Assembly: GCF_009720525.1 (NCBI RefSeq)
Contig: NZ_CP043930.1
Span: forward strand, 5,654,001-5,718,000
From: Gimesia benthica
GTDB lineage: Bacteria; Planctomycetota; Planctomycetia; Planctomycetales; Planctomycetaceae
DNA: 64,000 bases
Direction of reading: 5' to 3'
Position numbers and translations under genes: made by a program
Notes under the pieces: model-generated
What the model was told of the DNA's origin: nothing
The model's database searches: none
Seen by the model: only the letters and a program-made list of their open reading frames with translations
In this document: one piece after another, positions 9,215 through 17,700 of the stretch
Layout: every line of letters begins with the position of its first letter
Position numbering within the stretch: the stretch's first letter is position 1

Positions 9215-11206
9215 ATGAAACTCATCCAGATAGCCGCCGTTGCTCTGAATCAGACTCCCTTGGACTGGTCCGGAAATGCAGTCCGGATCAGACAGGCGAT
9301 CGACGCGGCCCGCAATGAGGGGGCCTCGCTGATCTGTTTACCCGAGCTCTGCCTCACCGGCTATAACTGTGAAGACACTTTCTTTTCGATCGACGTTCAA
9401 CAGCGGGCGCTGTCAGCCCTGCTGGAGCTGCTTCCCTTCACGAAAGGGGCCGTTGTCTCAGTAGGGCTTCCGCTGATGTATGGCGGTGCCCTCTATAACT
9501 GTGCCTGCCTGATTGCCGACGGTCAGATTCTGGGATTCGTCGCCAAAAATCATCTGGCCGGCGATGGTATTCATTATGAACCACGCTGGTTCAAAGCCTG
9601 GGATTCCACGTGCGTGGGTGAAATCACGATTCAAGGTCAGGCATACCCGATCGGCAATTTGATCTTTGAAGTAGACGGTGTTCGGCTCGGTTTCGAAATC
9701 TGTGAAGATGCCTGGGCCGCACGTCGACCCGGACGTGAACTCTCGCAGGCAGCCGTTGATCTGATTCTCAATCCGAGTGCCAGCCACTTCGCCTTTGGCA
9801 AACAGGAGATCCGCAGGCGACTGGTTCAGGAAAGCTCGCGGGCGTACGGCGTGACTTACGTTTATTCCAATCTACTGGGGAACGAAGCGGGCCGCATCAT
9901 CTATGACGGTGCCACACTGATTGCCAGTAACGGTTCGCTGCTGGCAGAGGGACAGCGGCTTTCGTTTCAGGACGTCTCCGTAACGTCCGCGATCGTCGAC
10001 ATTGATCTAACCAGAATGAATCGCGCCCGTCTGGCCAGTTTTCAACCCCGGCCGGGAGCCTTCCGCGAGAATACGATCACAGCCGATTACCAGTTTCCCG
10101 AGATTCCGTTTCGAACCCTGCACTACCAGGCTGCTGACTGGGAACGTTCAGACTCGATCAAAGAGGAAGAATTCACGCGGGCCGTGGCACTCGCGTTATT
10201 CGACTATCTGCGCAAGAGCCGGTCTCAAGGCTTCGTGATTTCACTGAGTGGCGGTGCAGATTCTGCTGCGGCTGCGGTCCTGGTCTGGGCCATGCTCAAA
10301 CTGGGACTCTCGGAACTGGGGACCGATGGATTATCCAAAAAGCTTGCCTTTCTGACCCGAACCAAACCGGAATCCGGTTTCGCCGAACTGATCAATGGAC
10401 TGCTGACCTGCGTCTATCAGTCTACCCGCAACAGTTCCGAAACGACGGCGAACGCCGCAGCCGGGCTGGCGGAGGGGATTGGCGCCGACTTTCTGAATCT
10501 GGATGTCGACGCCATCGCACAGGCATATGTCGATCTCGTATCGAAAGCTGTCGGGCAGGAGCTGAGCTGGGAAACCGATGATATTCCACTCCAGAATATT
10601 CAGGCCCGGAGCAGGGCACCGGGAGTCTGGATGATTACCAATCTGCGAAATGCCCTGTTGCTGTCAACCAGTAACCGATCAGAAGCTGCTGTGGGCTATA
10701 CCACGATGGACGGCGATACGTGCGGCGGTCTGTCGCCGATCTCCGGGATCGATAAAGCGTTTCTGAGAAGCTGGCTGCGATGGATGGAAACGATCGGCCC
10801 ACTGCAGGTGGGGACGGTTCCCGAACTGAACCTGATCAATCAGCAGGAGCCGACCGCAGAACTGCGTCCGCAGGAAGCAGAGCAGAAGGACGAACAGGAT
10901 CTGATGCCTTACGAATTATTGGACTGGGTCGAGCGAGCTGCCATTCGCGATAAGCGTAGTCCCGTGGAGCTCTATCGACTGGCGCTCGTCGAGTTTCCCG
11001 CAGAAGAGCCTGCACAACTGGTGGCATGGATCGAACGCTTTTTCAGGCTCTGGTCGCGGAACCAGTGGAAACGCGAACGGTACGCCCCCTCGTTTCACCT
11101 CGACGATGAGAATCTGGATCCGAAAACCTGGTGCCGTTTTCCCATTCTCTCGGGAGGCTTTACAGAAGAACTGGCGGAACTCCGCCGTGTGGCAGACGCC
11201 CAATGA
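9215..11206 (+). CDS. nadE: Glutamine-dependent NAD synthetase
   Basis: A 663-residue two-domain enzyme. The N-terminal nitrilase-fold glutaminase has the expected triad Glu44 (LPELCLTGYN), Lys111 (AKNHLAGDG) and Cys163 (FEICEDAW). The C-terminal synthetase domain has the ATP pyrophosphatase loop SLSGGADSAAA and downstream signatures LLLSTSNRSEAAVGYTTMDG. It amidates deamido-NAD to NAD, channelling ammonia from glutamine. Fifty bases separate it from pncB. It completes salvage begun by PncA and PncB; the intermediate adenylyltransferase NadD is not in this window. The glutamine-dependent form differs from the short ammonia-dependent NadE. Confidence 0.95.
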   Translation: MKLIQIAAVALNQTPLDWSGNAVRIRQAIDAARNEGASLICLPELCLTGYNCEDTFFSIDVQQRALSALLELLPFTKGAVVSVGLPLMYGGALYNCACLIADGQILGFVAKNHLAGDGIHYEPRWFKAWDSTCVGEITIQGQAYPIGNLIFEVDGVRLGFEICEDAWAARRPGRELSQAAVDLILNPSASHFAFGKQEIRRRLVQESSRAYGVTYVYSNLLGNEAGRIIYDGATLIASNGSLLAEGQRLSFQDVSVTSAIVDIDLTRMNRARLASFQPRPGAFRENTITADYQFPEIPFRTLHYQAADWERSDSIKEEEFTRAVALALFDYLRKSRSQGFVISLSGGADSAAAAVLVWAMLKLGLSELGTDGLSKKLAFLTRTKPESGFAELINGLLTCVYQSTRNSSETTANAAAGLAEGIGADFLNLDVDAIAQAYVDLVSKAVGQELSWETDDIPLQNIQARSRAPGVWMITNLRNALLLSTSNRSEAAVGYTTMDGDTCGGLSPISGIDKAFLRSWLRWMETIGPLQVGTVPELNLINQQEPTAELRPQEAEQKDEQDLMPYELLDWVERAAIRDKRSPVELYRLALVEFPAEEPAQLVAWIERFFRLWSRNQWKRERYAPSFHLDDENLDPKTWCRFPILSGGFTEELAELRRVADAQ

Positions 11207-11299
11207 TCGTTGACATGAATTAATAAACCAGCCTTGGATGCTGACTGGCTGAATTAGATAGAGACATAAAAAGATCTGTGAGACAATGAAGGGTTTGAG

Positions 11300-11989
11300 A
11301 TGAAATACAGCTATGAATATCCGCGGGCCGCTTTAACAGTAGACTGCGTCGTGTTTGGCCTGTATGAAGATGATCTACAGATTCTGCTCATTCAGCGGGA
11401 CCTGCCCCCGTTTGAAGGGGACTGGGCACTCCCGGGTGGGTTTGTTCGGCTGGAAGAAACACTGGACGAGGCTGCCCTGCGGGAGTTGAGTGAAGAGACC
11501 GGTTTGAAAAATGTCTATCTCGAACAGCTGTATTCCTTCGGAACCGTGAACCGGGATCCTCGGGAGCGTGTCGTGACAGTAGCTTACTATGCCCTGGTGA
11601 ATCTGTCAGATCACCGGGTGCAGGCGGCCACCGATGCCCGAAATGCCGCCTGGTTCGCGGTGGATGATATCCCCTCGCTGGCCTTTGACCACGACCAGAT
11701 TCTGGAGATGGCTCACGAACGCCTGCGGGGCAAAGTCCGTTATCAGCCCATCGGCTTTGAACTGCTGCCTCCCAAATTTACCTTAAGGCAGATCCAGCAT
11801 CTGTATGAAGTCATTCTGGATCGTCCGCTGGATAAGCGTAATTTTCGTAAAAAGATTCTCAGTATGGGAATCCTCATTGAACTGGACGAAGTCGAGACGG
11901 ATGTCGCGCATCGAGCCGCGCGCCTGTACCAGTTCGACCGTCGCAAATACAAACGCCTGACTAAACAGGGTTTTCACTTCGAGATCTGA
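11300..11989 (+). CDS. nrtR: NrtR, Nudix-related transcriptional regulator of NAD metabolism
   Basis: A 229-residue protein with an N-terminal Nudix domain (about 10-140) and a C-terminal winged-helix region (about 155-225). The C-terminal [16 protein letters not shown]...NFRKKI stretch is diagnostic of NrtR rather than ordinary Nudix hydrolases. NrtR represses NAD genes and is released by ADP-ribose. The Nudix box at 47-69 fits GX5EX7REUXEEXGU completely (REL at 61-63, Glu65, Glu66, Gly68), so hydrolase activity may be kept, unlike NrtR members with decayed boxes. It lies 93 bases after nadE, with the glycohydrolase gene three bases downstream. The likely operator is the inverted repeat before pncB. 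Confidence 0.93.
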   Translation: MKYSYEYPRAALTVDCVVFGLYEDDLQILLIQRDLPPFEGDWALPGGFVRLEETLDEAALRELSEETGLKNVYLEQLYSFGTVNRDPRERVVTVAYYALVNLSDHRVQAATDARNAAWFAVDDIPSLAFDHDQILEMAHERLRGKVRYQPIGFELLPPKFTLRQIQHLYEVILDRPLDKRNFRKKILSMGILIELDEVETDVAHRAARLYQFDRRKYKRLTKQGFHFEI

Positions 11990-11992
11990 ACC

Positions 11993-13045
11993 ATGGACAA
12001 TTACTCTCGTATTCTAGGGTGTTTACTGGGAACCGCGGTCGGAGACGCCGTCGGACTGAAACGGGAAGGTTTATCCCGCAAACGTTCCCGACGCCTGTAT
12101 GGGGGACCTCCACTTTCTCCCGATCTGTTTTTGAACAGGGGGTATTGCAGCGACGATACCGAACACACCCTGATGGTCGGACGAGCCCTGGTGCTCTCCC
12201 GGGGTGTTCCCGAAGATTTCGAACGACGACTGGGGCGGGACCTCAAGCATTGGCTGTTAACCATGCCGGCCGGGATCGGCCGGGCTACGCTTCGCTCCTG
12301 TCTGAAACTGTTAATAGGCGTTGCTCCTCAAAACAGCGGTGTCTTCAGTGCGGGGAATGGGCCGGCCATGCGTTCTGCACTGTTGGGGCTCTGTGCGACT
12401 TCCGGGGCACACCTGCAGGAACTGGTGCTGCGAAGCTCAAGAATCACTCACAAAGATCCCCGCGCCGAAGAGGGCGCACTTCTGGTTGCCCGTACGGCGC
12501 GATTGTCACTTACAGAACCGGGACAAAGCCCGCGGGATTTTCTTGGTAACAGCGTCTCACAGATTCAGGATGCAGAACTCAAGTCGGCGATTGAGAACGC
12601 AGTCGAACATCTCGCACGTCAGAGTACTCCCGAAGAGTACGCACACGACCAGGGCTGGAGCAACGGAATCTCCGGTTACATTAACCAGACTGTTCCCGCG
12701 GCGCTCTACTGCTGGGCTTATACTGCGGATGATTTTCGGCAGTCAGTTGAAAATGCCGTCATGCTGGGGGGCGATGCCGACAGTGTGGCTGCGATCGTCG
12801 GAGCCATCAGTGGAGCGAATCTGGGAGTCGAAGTGATTCCCGGCGAATGGAAAAAACAACTGGCAGAATGGCCGCGTACCATCGCATGGATGGAATCGCT
12901 GGCGGAGTGTCTGTCGCAAATGGATGAGACTGCGGATCCGCAGGCACCTCCTCCGATGCACTGGCTGGCTACGATTCCGCGGAATCTACTGTTTGCTGCC
13001 GTGGTGATCAGCCTGGGAGGCAGACGCCTGCTTCCGCCATATTGA
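11993..13045 (+). CDS. ADP-ribosylglycohydrolase (DraG family)
   Basis: A 350-residue all-alpha protein with both metal-site motifs of the family: SDDTEHT with Asp54, Asp55 and Thr56, and GGDADSVAAIVGAISGANLG with Asp261 and Asp263. These residues hold the two Mg ions that position ADP-ribose. It would release free ADP-ribose from a modified target, which could be a protein side chain, a nucleic acid or a small molecule. It follows nrtR by three bases, so the two are almost certainly co-translated. Because ADP-ribose is the NrtR effector, its product may feed the regulator. A hydrophobic C-terminal tail (NLLFAAVVISLGG) is present. The target is unknown; no DraT-like transferase is seen nearby. 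Confidence 0.87.
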   Translation: MDNYSRILGCLLGTAVGDAVGLKREGLSRKRSRRLYGGPPLSPDLFLNRGYCSDDTEHTLMVGRALVLSRGVPEDFERRLGRDLKHWLLTMPAGIGRATLRSCLKLLIGVAPQNSGVFSAGNGPAMRSALLGLCATSGAHLQELVLRSSRITHKDPRAEEGALLVARTARLSLTEPGQSPRDFLGNSVSQIQDAELKSAIENAVEHLARQSTPEEYAHDQGWSNGISGYINQTVPAALYCWAYTADDFRQSVENAVMLGGDADSVAAIVGAISGANLGVEVIPGEWKKQLAEWPRTIAWMESLAECLSQMDETADPQAPPPMHWLATIPRNLLFAAVVISLGGRRLLPPY

Positions 13046-13058
13046 ACCGAGGAGACGC

Positions 13059-13658
13059 ATGATGCATGCTTTAATCTTAGTCGATCTGCAATATGACTTT
13101 ATGCCGGGCGGTACCCTGGCGGTCCCCGGCGGCGATGACGTCGTGGAAGTAGCCAACCAGTGGATACCGAAATTCGAACTGGTCGTTGCGACCCAGGACT
13201 GGCATCCGCCAGGTCATCTGAGTTTCGCGAGCCAGCATCCCCATCGGGAAATTGGTGAGCAGATCGATCTCAATGGGCTGGAGCAGATTCTCTGGCCCGA
13301 ACACTGTATTCAGGGTTCCCCGGGAGCCGAACTGCACGCCGATTTGGATCAGGAGCAGATTGATGCGGTAATCCCGAAAGGCACCGATACCAGCATCGAC
13401 AGCTACAGCGGGTTCTTCGATAACGGACATCGACAGGCGACCGGCCTGGGCGACTATTTAAACGAACGCAATGTGAGTGAAGTCACCATCATGGGGCTTG
13501 CCACCGATTACTGCGTGAAATTCACGGTCCTGGATGCAGTCAGACACGGATTGAAAACCAATCTGGTGCAGGCTGGCTGTCGGGGCGTCGATCTGAACGA
13601 GGGTGATATTCAGCGGGCCCTGCAGGAAATGCAGGCGGCAGGTGTCGCCCTGATCTGA
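13059..13658 (+). CDS. pncA: Nicotinamidase
   Basis: A 199-residue isochorismatase-fold hydrolase that deamidates nicotinamide to nicotinate. The catalytic triad is visible as Asp9 (LVDLQYDFMPGG), Lys107 (AVIPKGTD) and Cys152 (GLATDYCVKFT). The metal site is probably Asp47 and His49 (TQDWHPPG) with His82 (WPEHCIQG). Two adjacent ATG codons occur at 13059 and 13062 after GAGGAG; either could be the start. It lies 13 bases after the glycohydrolase. Its product is the substrate of PncB encoded by the first gene of the same operon, and its own substrate is released by NAD-consuming enzymes such as the KptA encoded next. Confidence 0.95.
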   Translation: MMHALILVDLQYDFMPGGTLAVPGGDDVVEVANQWIPKFELVVATQDWHPPGHLSFASQHPHREIGEQIDLNGLEQILWPEHCIQGSPGAELHADLDQEQIDAVIPKGTDTSIDSYSGFFDNGHRQATGLGDYLNERNVSEVTIMGLATDYCVKFTVLDAVRHGLKTNLVQAGCRGVDLNEGDIQRALQEMQAAGVALI

Positions 13659-13717
13659 AATAGAACAAACAAAAAACAATCAACTATGAAAAGAAAAAGT
13701 AAGAAAAGGAAAATGAA

Positions 13718-14263
13718 ATGAACGAAAAGGATATCAAAAGGAAAAGTAAATTTCTGAGCCTGATTCTCAGGCATCAGCCGGAGACCGTCGGGATCCAACT
13801 GGATGAATCGGGTTGGGTCGATGTAGAGACGTTACTCTCTGCGATCGACGAACATGGTAAAAGGATGTCGCGGGAAACACTGGAGCATGTCGTACATTCG
13901 AATGACAAACAGCGGTTCTCCTTCAGCGATGACGGCACCCGCATCCGGGCTAACCAGGGGCACTCCGTCAAAATTGAACTGGGCTACGAGGCTGCGACTC
14001 CCCCTGAGTTCCTGATTCACGGCACGCCGCAACAGTTTGTCGCAGTGATCGCCCGCGAGGGACTCAAGAAGATGAAACGCCATCACGTGCATCTGCATGG
14101 AGATGAAAATACCGCTCTGGCGGTCGGGCAGCGGCGGGGTAAACCCGTGTTACTGAAGATCCGCTCGGGAGAGATGTCTCAGGCCGGGTTTGAATTCTTT
14201 GTGACCCCGAATCAGGTCTGGTTAACCGATCGGGTTCCACCCGAGTACATCGACTTCCCCTGA
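13718..14263 (+). CDS. kptA: RNA 2'-phosphotransferase (KptA/Tpt1)
   Basis: A 181-residue enzyme of the Tpt1/KptA family. It uses NAD to remove an internal RNA 2'-phosphate, giving nicotinamide and ADP-ribose 1''-2''-cyclic phosphate. The Arg-His-Arg-Arg tetrad is seen as Arg18-His19 (SLILRHQPE), Arg66 (NDKQRFSF) and Arg121 (MKRHHVHLH). The NAD-contacting HGT lies at 101-103 and the C-terminal NQVWLTDRVPPEY is characteristic. It follows pncA by 59 A-rich bases with AAGGA ahead of the ATG. Bacteria generally lack a known source of 2'-phosphate RNA, so its role is open; some Tpt1 enzymes also ADP-ribosylate nucleic-acid 5' ends. Placement with NAD recycling genes fits its NAD use. Confidence 0.93.
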   Translation: MNEKDIKRKSKFLSLILRHQPETVGIQLDESGWVDVETLLSAIDEHGKRMSRETLEHVVHSNDKQRFSFSDDGTRIRANQGHSVKIELGYEAATPPEFLIHGTPQQFVAVIAREGLKKMKRHHVHLHGDENTALAVGQRRGKPVLLKIRSGEMSQAGFEFFVTPNQVWLTDRVPPEYIDFP

Positions 14264-14269
14264 GCCCCG

Positions 14270-14737
14270 CTACGCTTTCCCTTCGGTTTCTCCCGCCTCC
14301 CGCAGCGTCCGGCGAATCTCCATCAGAATCTGCCCCAGTCGATTCTTACCGCTGCCATCCCCGGCATCTCCCCAGTAAGCATCGTTCGTTGTATGCTCGA
14401 CCAGACGACTCTCTCCCGTAGAGAGCAGCAGTTCCCGCAGTTCTGCATGTTGCGTAAACTTCGCCAGCACGGCCTGCCGCATGATGCCATCTTTGACCGA
14501 TTCCCAGTCTTTCCGCAGCGGTCTCTTCCGCTCCCGTCCCATCCGGGCAGCCCGCATCGGCGACGGTTCTTTGCGGATCTCTACCTGGTGTGAAGTCTCT
14601 TTGAATTTCTGCGCCTGAAAATAATGCTCCGACGTCGGCCAGCGTTTACCGTCCAGCTCAATCGGAAACCCGGCAAAGTTGGAGAACTCACCGTAAGCCT
14701 CACTGACGCTGTAGAAGTTGATGGTTTGATTGGACAT
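14270..14737 (-). CDS. NADAR domain protein (YbiA-like)
   Basis: A 155-residue single-domain protein of the NADAR family. Signature segments are YGEFSNFAGFPIELDGKRWP, TSEHYFQAQKF and, near the C terminus, DAYWGDAGDGSGKNRLGQIL. NADAR proteins bind NAD or ADP-ribose derivatives; some members act on riboflavin-pathway intermediates (hence YbiA and RibX-type names) and others have been reported to remove ADP-ribose from guanine bases. The gene converges on kptA with only six bases between stops, so it is not in the NAD operon but is its immediate neighbour. Which activity applies here cannot be decided from sequence. The family call is firm. Confidence 0.9.
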   Translation of the reverse strand: MSNQTINFYSVSEAYGEFSNFAGFPIELDGKRWPTSEHYFQAQKFKETSHQVEIRKEPSPMRAARMGRERKRPLRKDWESVKDGIMRQAVLAKFTQHAELRELLLSTGESRLVEHTTNDAYWGDAGDGSGKNRLGQILMEIRRTLREAGETEGKA

Positions 14738-14878
14738 GGTGAAATTCTTTTTTTTTGGAATTCAAGAACTCGAAATGAATCGTCAGATTCAAGACAGAAT
14801 TTTAATCGGAGAAGTTCGAGTTCACTGAGAGAAATCTGCTAAAATAGAGGCAATCAAAAGTGAACAGGAGTCACAAGA

Positions 14879-15364
14879 ATGAGCAGCCTCGCCATCTACT
14901 ATCATCGTCAGCACGGTCCTCTGTGTCTGTTGGTCTACGCCACCGCAGCCCTGCTCGCCGGAGTTGCCTGGTACTGTCGCCATGAACCACCTCAGCCATT
15001 CCTGACCTGGATCCTGAGCGGTTCGGCGATGCTCGTGTTTCTGTTCGCGGCCTCCTTTCACCACCTGACCGTAGCGGACGAAATCGACCGCCTGCGAATT
15101 CGCTTCGGCCCCATTCCCCTGTTTCAGCGGGCTGTACTCTACGAAGACATCGTCGGTGTCGAAGTCGGTCGCACCAGCATACTGGATGGCTGGGGCATTC
15201 ATCTAAGCCTCCGCGGGGGTTGGGTAATGAATCTCTGGGGCCGTGACTGCGTGGTTCTCAAACTCAAAAAGGGAACGCTCCGCGTGGGTACAGACGATGC
15301 CGAAAACCTTACCTCATTTATCAAAAGCAGACTGCCGGAAGATTCGGATTTGTCGAGTGATTGA
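14879..15364 (+). CDS. Hypothetical membrane protein, two N-terminal helices plus cytoplasmic domain
   Basis: A 161-residue protein. Two hydrophobic stretches (about 14-31 and 41-60) are followed by a soluble beta-rich region with FGPIPLFQRAVLYEDIVGVE and LKKGTLRVGTDDAENLTSFI. That strand pattern, ending in a helix containing ENLTSFI, resembles small bacterial PH-like domains. AGGAG lies eight bases before the ATG. It stands alone, divergent from the NADAR gene. I do not recognise a named family; the PH-like reading is by pattern only. Confidence 0.65.
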   Translation: MSSLAIYYHRQHGPLCLLVYATAALLAGVAWYCRHEPPQPFLTWILSGSAMLVFLFAASFHHLTVADEIDRLRIRFGPIPLFQRAVLYEDIVGVEVGRTSILDGWGIHLSLRGGWVMNLWGRDCVVLKLKKGTLRVGTDDAENLTSFIKSRLPEDSDLSSD

Positions 15365-15449
15365 GAGTCGGGACAAAGGAGTTTACAGTTACAAGAGTTC
15401 GTTTCCAAATAATTCAATACACGCTAGATAGATCGTAAAGGTGGACGTG

Positions 15450-15938
15450 ATGGCCATCATTAAGCCGGAAGACCAGGGATTCCAACCACCCGGGGGAGTG
15501 AATTTTTCAACGGAAGAGTTTGTACCTCTGAATAAACTGTCCAACGCACTTTGTAAGATCGCAGCTTTTTTGCAGAACGATCTTCACGTTACTCAACTGG
15601 TAAGGTATGACGACTGGTGGCAACATGATGGTCTGCATTTCCGGAAAGCCGACTGTGATATCCATGGACTGTTTGCCATGGTCCAGACCCCTCGTTCACT
15701 TTTATTATCGATGCCAGGGGATGAACTGGTTTATGTAGGGATCGCTCCTCCTGACTCATCCTGGTACGTGCGGTTTTATGTGTGTTGGGACGATCTTGAC
15801 AGTGAACTGATTGGTGTTTTTGATCTGACACTCTCCGTGAGCATCGCAGACCGGTTTCGTTCCTCTCTGGTTCCCGAAATTGGATGTAAAATTCGAGAGC
15901 AGGATGCAGCTGAATATTTTAAGAAGATCATACTCTAG
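15450..15938 (+). CDS. Hypothetical protein
   Basis: A 162-residue soluble protein with no motif I recognise. The ATG at 15450 is preferred because AAAGGTGG ends about five bases before it; a GTG at 15441 would add three residues and sit inside that ribosome site. The composition is acidic with several Trp residues (YDDWWQHDG, SSWYVRFYVCWDD), a pattern often found in small bacterial proteins of immunity-like or unknown families. There is no signal peptide. It is 85 bases downstream of the PH-like membrane protein gene on the same strand, with unclear functional linkage. Confidence 0.6.
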   Translation: MAIIKPEDQGFQPPGGVNFSTEEFVPLNKLSNALCKIAAFLQNDLHVTQLVRYDDWWQHDGLHFRKADCDIHGLFAMVQTPRSLLLSMPGDELVYVGIAPPDSSWYVRFYVCWDDLDSELIGVFDLTLSVSIADRFRSSLVPEIGCKIREQDAAEYFKKIIL

Positions 15939-16004
15939 ATGATGCTTCTGATTGTGACTTAACCTGACACTGAACTTCAAACCCACCTCACAGAGCCCAG
16001 ACAG

Positions 16005-16430
16005 CTATTCGTCGAACAGCCATTTCTTCCCAACGCCCATGAAGATCGAAGCCATGATCAGCCCTCCTACCGGTCTGCTGCGTTTGCCTTCCGGGGAATC
16101 TCCCTCGAAAAACATATAGATGGAAGCACCCAGCATTATGATGCCCAGTGCCATCGACATCACGCCGAACGCTTTCTTGACCAGCTTTCCCATCGAAAGG
16201 CTCGGGCCTTTCTTGCGGGACTTTTTCTTCTTCGATTTGACTGCGGTCTTCGTTTTTCGCTGAGGTGCGATCGGCTCTCCATAATGCTCGAAGAGATCTT
16301 CGGTTTCTTCGTCAGATGCAGGGACCTGCATCCGGCTGCCACACGATTTGCATTTCAGCGTCTGGCCAGCGCGTTCCTCTTTGACTTTATAACTCTGAAA
16401 ACACTCGTCACATTGAACGTGAATGGGCAT
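16005..16430 (-). CDS. Zinc-ribbon membrane protein
   Basis: A 141-residue protein. The N terminus has a two-CxxC zinc ribbon, CDECFQSYKVKEERAGQTLK followed by CKSCGSRMQVPA. It is followed by an acidic linker, a Lys-rich stretch (about 60-76) and two hydrophobic segments (about 90-108 and 120-135). The ribbon is nearly the same as the one opening the large protein at 40558-42744 (CEHCFQEYKVRDDRAGQTLK), so the two share a planctomycete zinc-ribbon module attached to different C-terminal parts. The role is unknown; the charged linker suggests a cytoplasmic ribbon anchored to a membrane. Confidence 0.7.
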   Translation of the reverse strand: MPIHVQCDECFQSYKVKEERAGQTLKCKSCGSRMQVPASDEETEDLFEHYGEPIAPQRKTKTAVKSKKKKSRKKGPSLSMGKLVKKAFGVMSMALGIIMLGASIYMFFEGDSPEGKRSRPVGGLIMASIFMGVGKKWLFDE

Positions 16431-16615
16431 CCCGGTCTCCGCTGGTCGTCTCTCTGTTGGCTTCTGTGCAAATGGATATGAGCGTACATTGTTTCTACTT
16501 CATGTACACAGGATAGACCAGACCGATTATGAAAAAATCCCGCAGCCGCTATCGCGTACTCCGGGACAAATGCCACCTTCCAGTAGAACCGTTACACAAC
16601 GTGTGACCGGTAATT

Positions 16616-17695
16616 TCAGTTCTGCTGTTGGTCTTCGTATTCTTTAATGGTCTGTTTCAGCTCTACCAGCAGCTTGCGTCCATCTTCACCGGTCATTCTG
16701 ATGAACCGCTCCCGGACCGGCTGACTCGCCTGACGAAACGCTTCGCGTTCTTCGGGTGTCAGCTCGGTGATGATTTCCAGGTCAGGCTTATTCTTGCGAA
16801 TCAGGCTCAGCCGCTCCTGGTTGAATTCTCTCTGTACCTTCAGGATGTAGTCGTTGAGATCGGCTACCACCCCGGTCACCAGTTCCTGACGTTCGGCAGG
16901 CAGAGAATCGAAGAATTCACGGTTAGTGACAGCAGTCGTGATGAACGGTGCATGTCGCGCGAAAATCATCCAGTCGGTCACTTCATAGAAATTCATCTCC
17001 TGAATCGCGAACACCGGGTTTTCCTGTCCGTCGATCATATTCAGTTGCAACGCCGAATAGACTTCGGAGTAGGGGAGCGGTGTCGGGCTGGCTCCATACG
17101 CATTGTAGGCAGCGATCAGCAGTGGGGACGTCATGACCCGCATCTTGACTCCCTCGAAATCTTCAGGCCGATGAATGGGATCTTTCGTTGTCCAGACCTG
17201 CCAGCCCTCCGAGAAAATGGAAAGCAGCTTCAGCCGCTTGCGGGCGTAGAGTTCAGCAAAGGTTTTCTGTAACCGCGGATCTTTATTCAATACCTGGTTG
17301 TTGATTTCATCATCGTCGGAGAACAGAAAGTGCAACAGGAAGACCTGGACTTCCGGAATCAGTTTTCCCAGATGTCCGGGGGAGGCCATCGCAAACTGCA
17401 CGACTTCCATGTCGACCAGTTCGGTAATCTGGTCCGAGGTTCCCAGGGTTCCGTAGGGATAGATGGTGACTTCGATTTCCCCATTGGAACGTTCCTCGAC
17501 GAGTTCCTTGAACTTCATCGCGTACTGGTGCTGAACGCTGCCGATAGTCTCTTCAATCGCAAACCGCCACTGTGTCGGTTGATCGGTCGACGCGGTGGCC
17601 TCAGCACCACACGAAGTGCAAAGCAGGGAACCGCCCACGATCAGGAGCAGGCTCCAGACGGACGCAGAACTGAATGTTTTCTGAATCAGGTTCAT
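16616..17695 (-). CDS. TRAP transporter substrate-binding protein (DctP family)
   Basis: A 359-residue exported solute receptor. A signal peptide with two cysteines at 26 and 29 (SLLCTSCGAE) suggests a lipoprotein. The mature part has the DctP-fold segments AMKFKELVEERSNGEIEVTI, EGVKMRVMTSPLLIAAYNAY (with the Arg that usually grips the substrate carboxylate) and NMIDGQENPVFAI. It is the last gene of an ectABCD-TRAP operon and starts five bases after the large permease gene ends. From the context the ligand is probably ectoine or hydroxyectoine, as with the TeaA receptor of Halomonas; the sequence alone does not prove the ligand. Confidence 0.88.
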   Translation of the reverse strand: MNLIQKTFSSASVWSLLLIVGGSLLCTSCGAEATASTDQPTQWRFAIEETIGSVQHQYAMKFKELVEERSNGEIEVTIYPYGTLGTSDQITELVDMEVVQFAMASPGHLGKLIPEVQVFLLHFLFSDDDEINNQVLNKDPRLQKTFAELYARKRLKLLSIFSEGWQVWTTKDPIHRPEDFEGVKMRVMTSPLLIAAYNAYGASPTPLPYSEVYSALQLNMIDGQENPVFAIQEMNFYEVTDWMIFARHAPFITTAVTNREFFDSLPAERQELVTGVVADLNDYILKVQREFNQERLSLIRKNKPDLEIITELTPEEREAFRQASQPVRERFIRMTGEDGRKLLVELKQTIKEYEDQQQN

Positions 17696-17700
17696 GATGC

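Noticed and set aside
14816..14845. Promoter TTCGAG/TAAAAT before the small membrane-protein gene
   Set aside because: The spacing of 19 and the weak -35 box are not better than chance in this AT-rich stretch.
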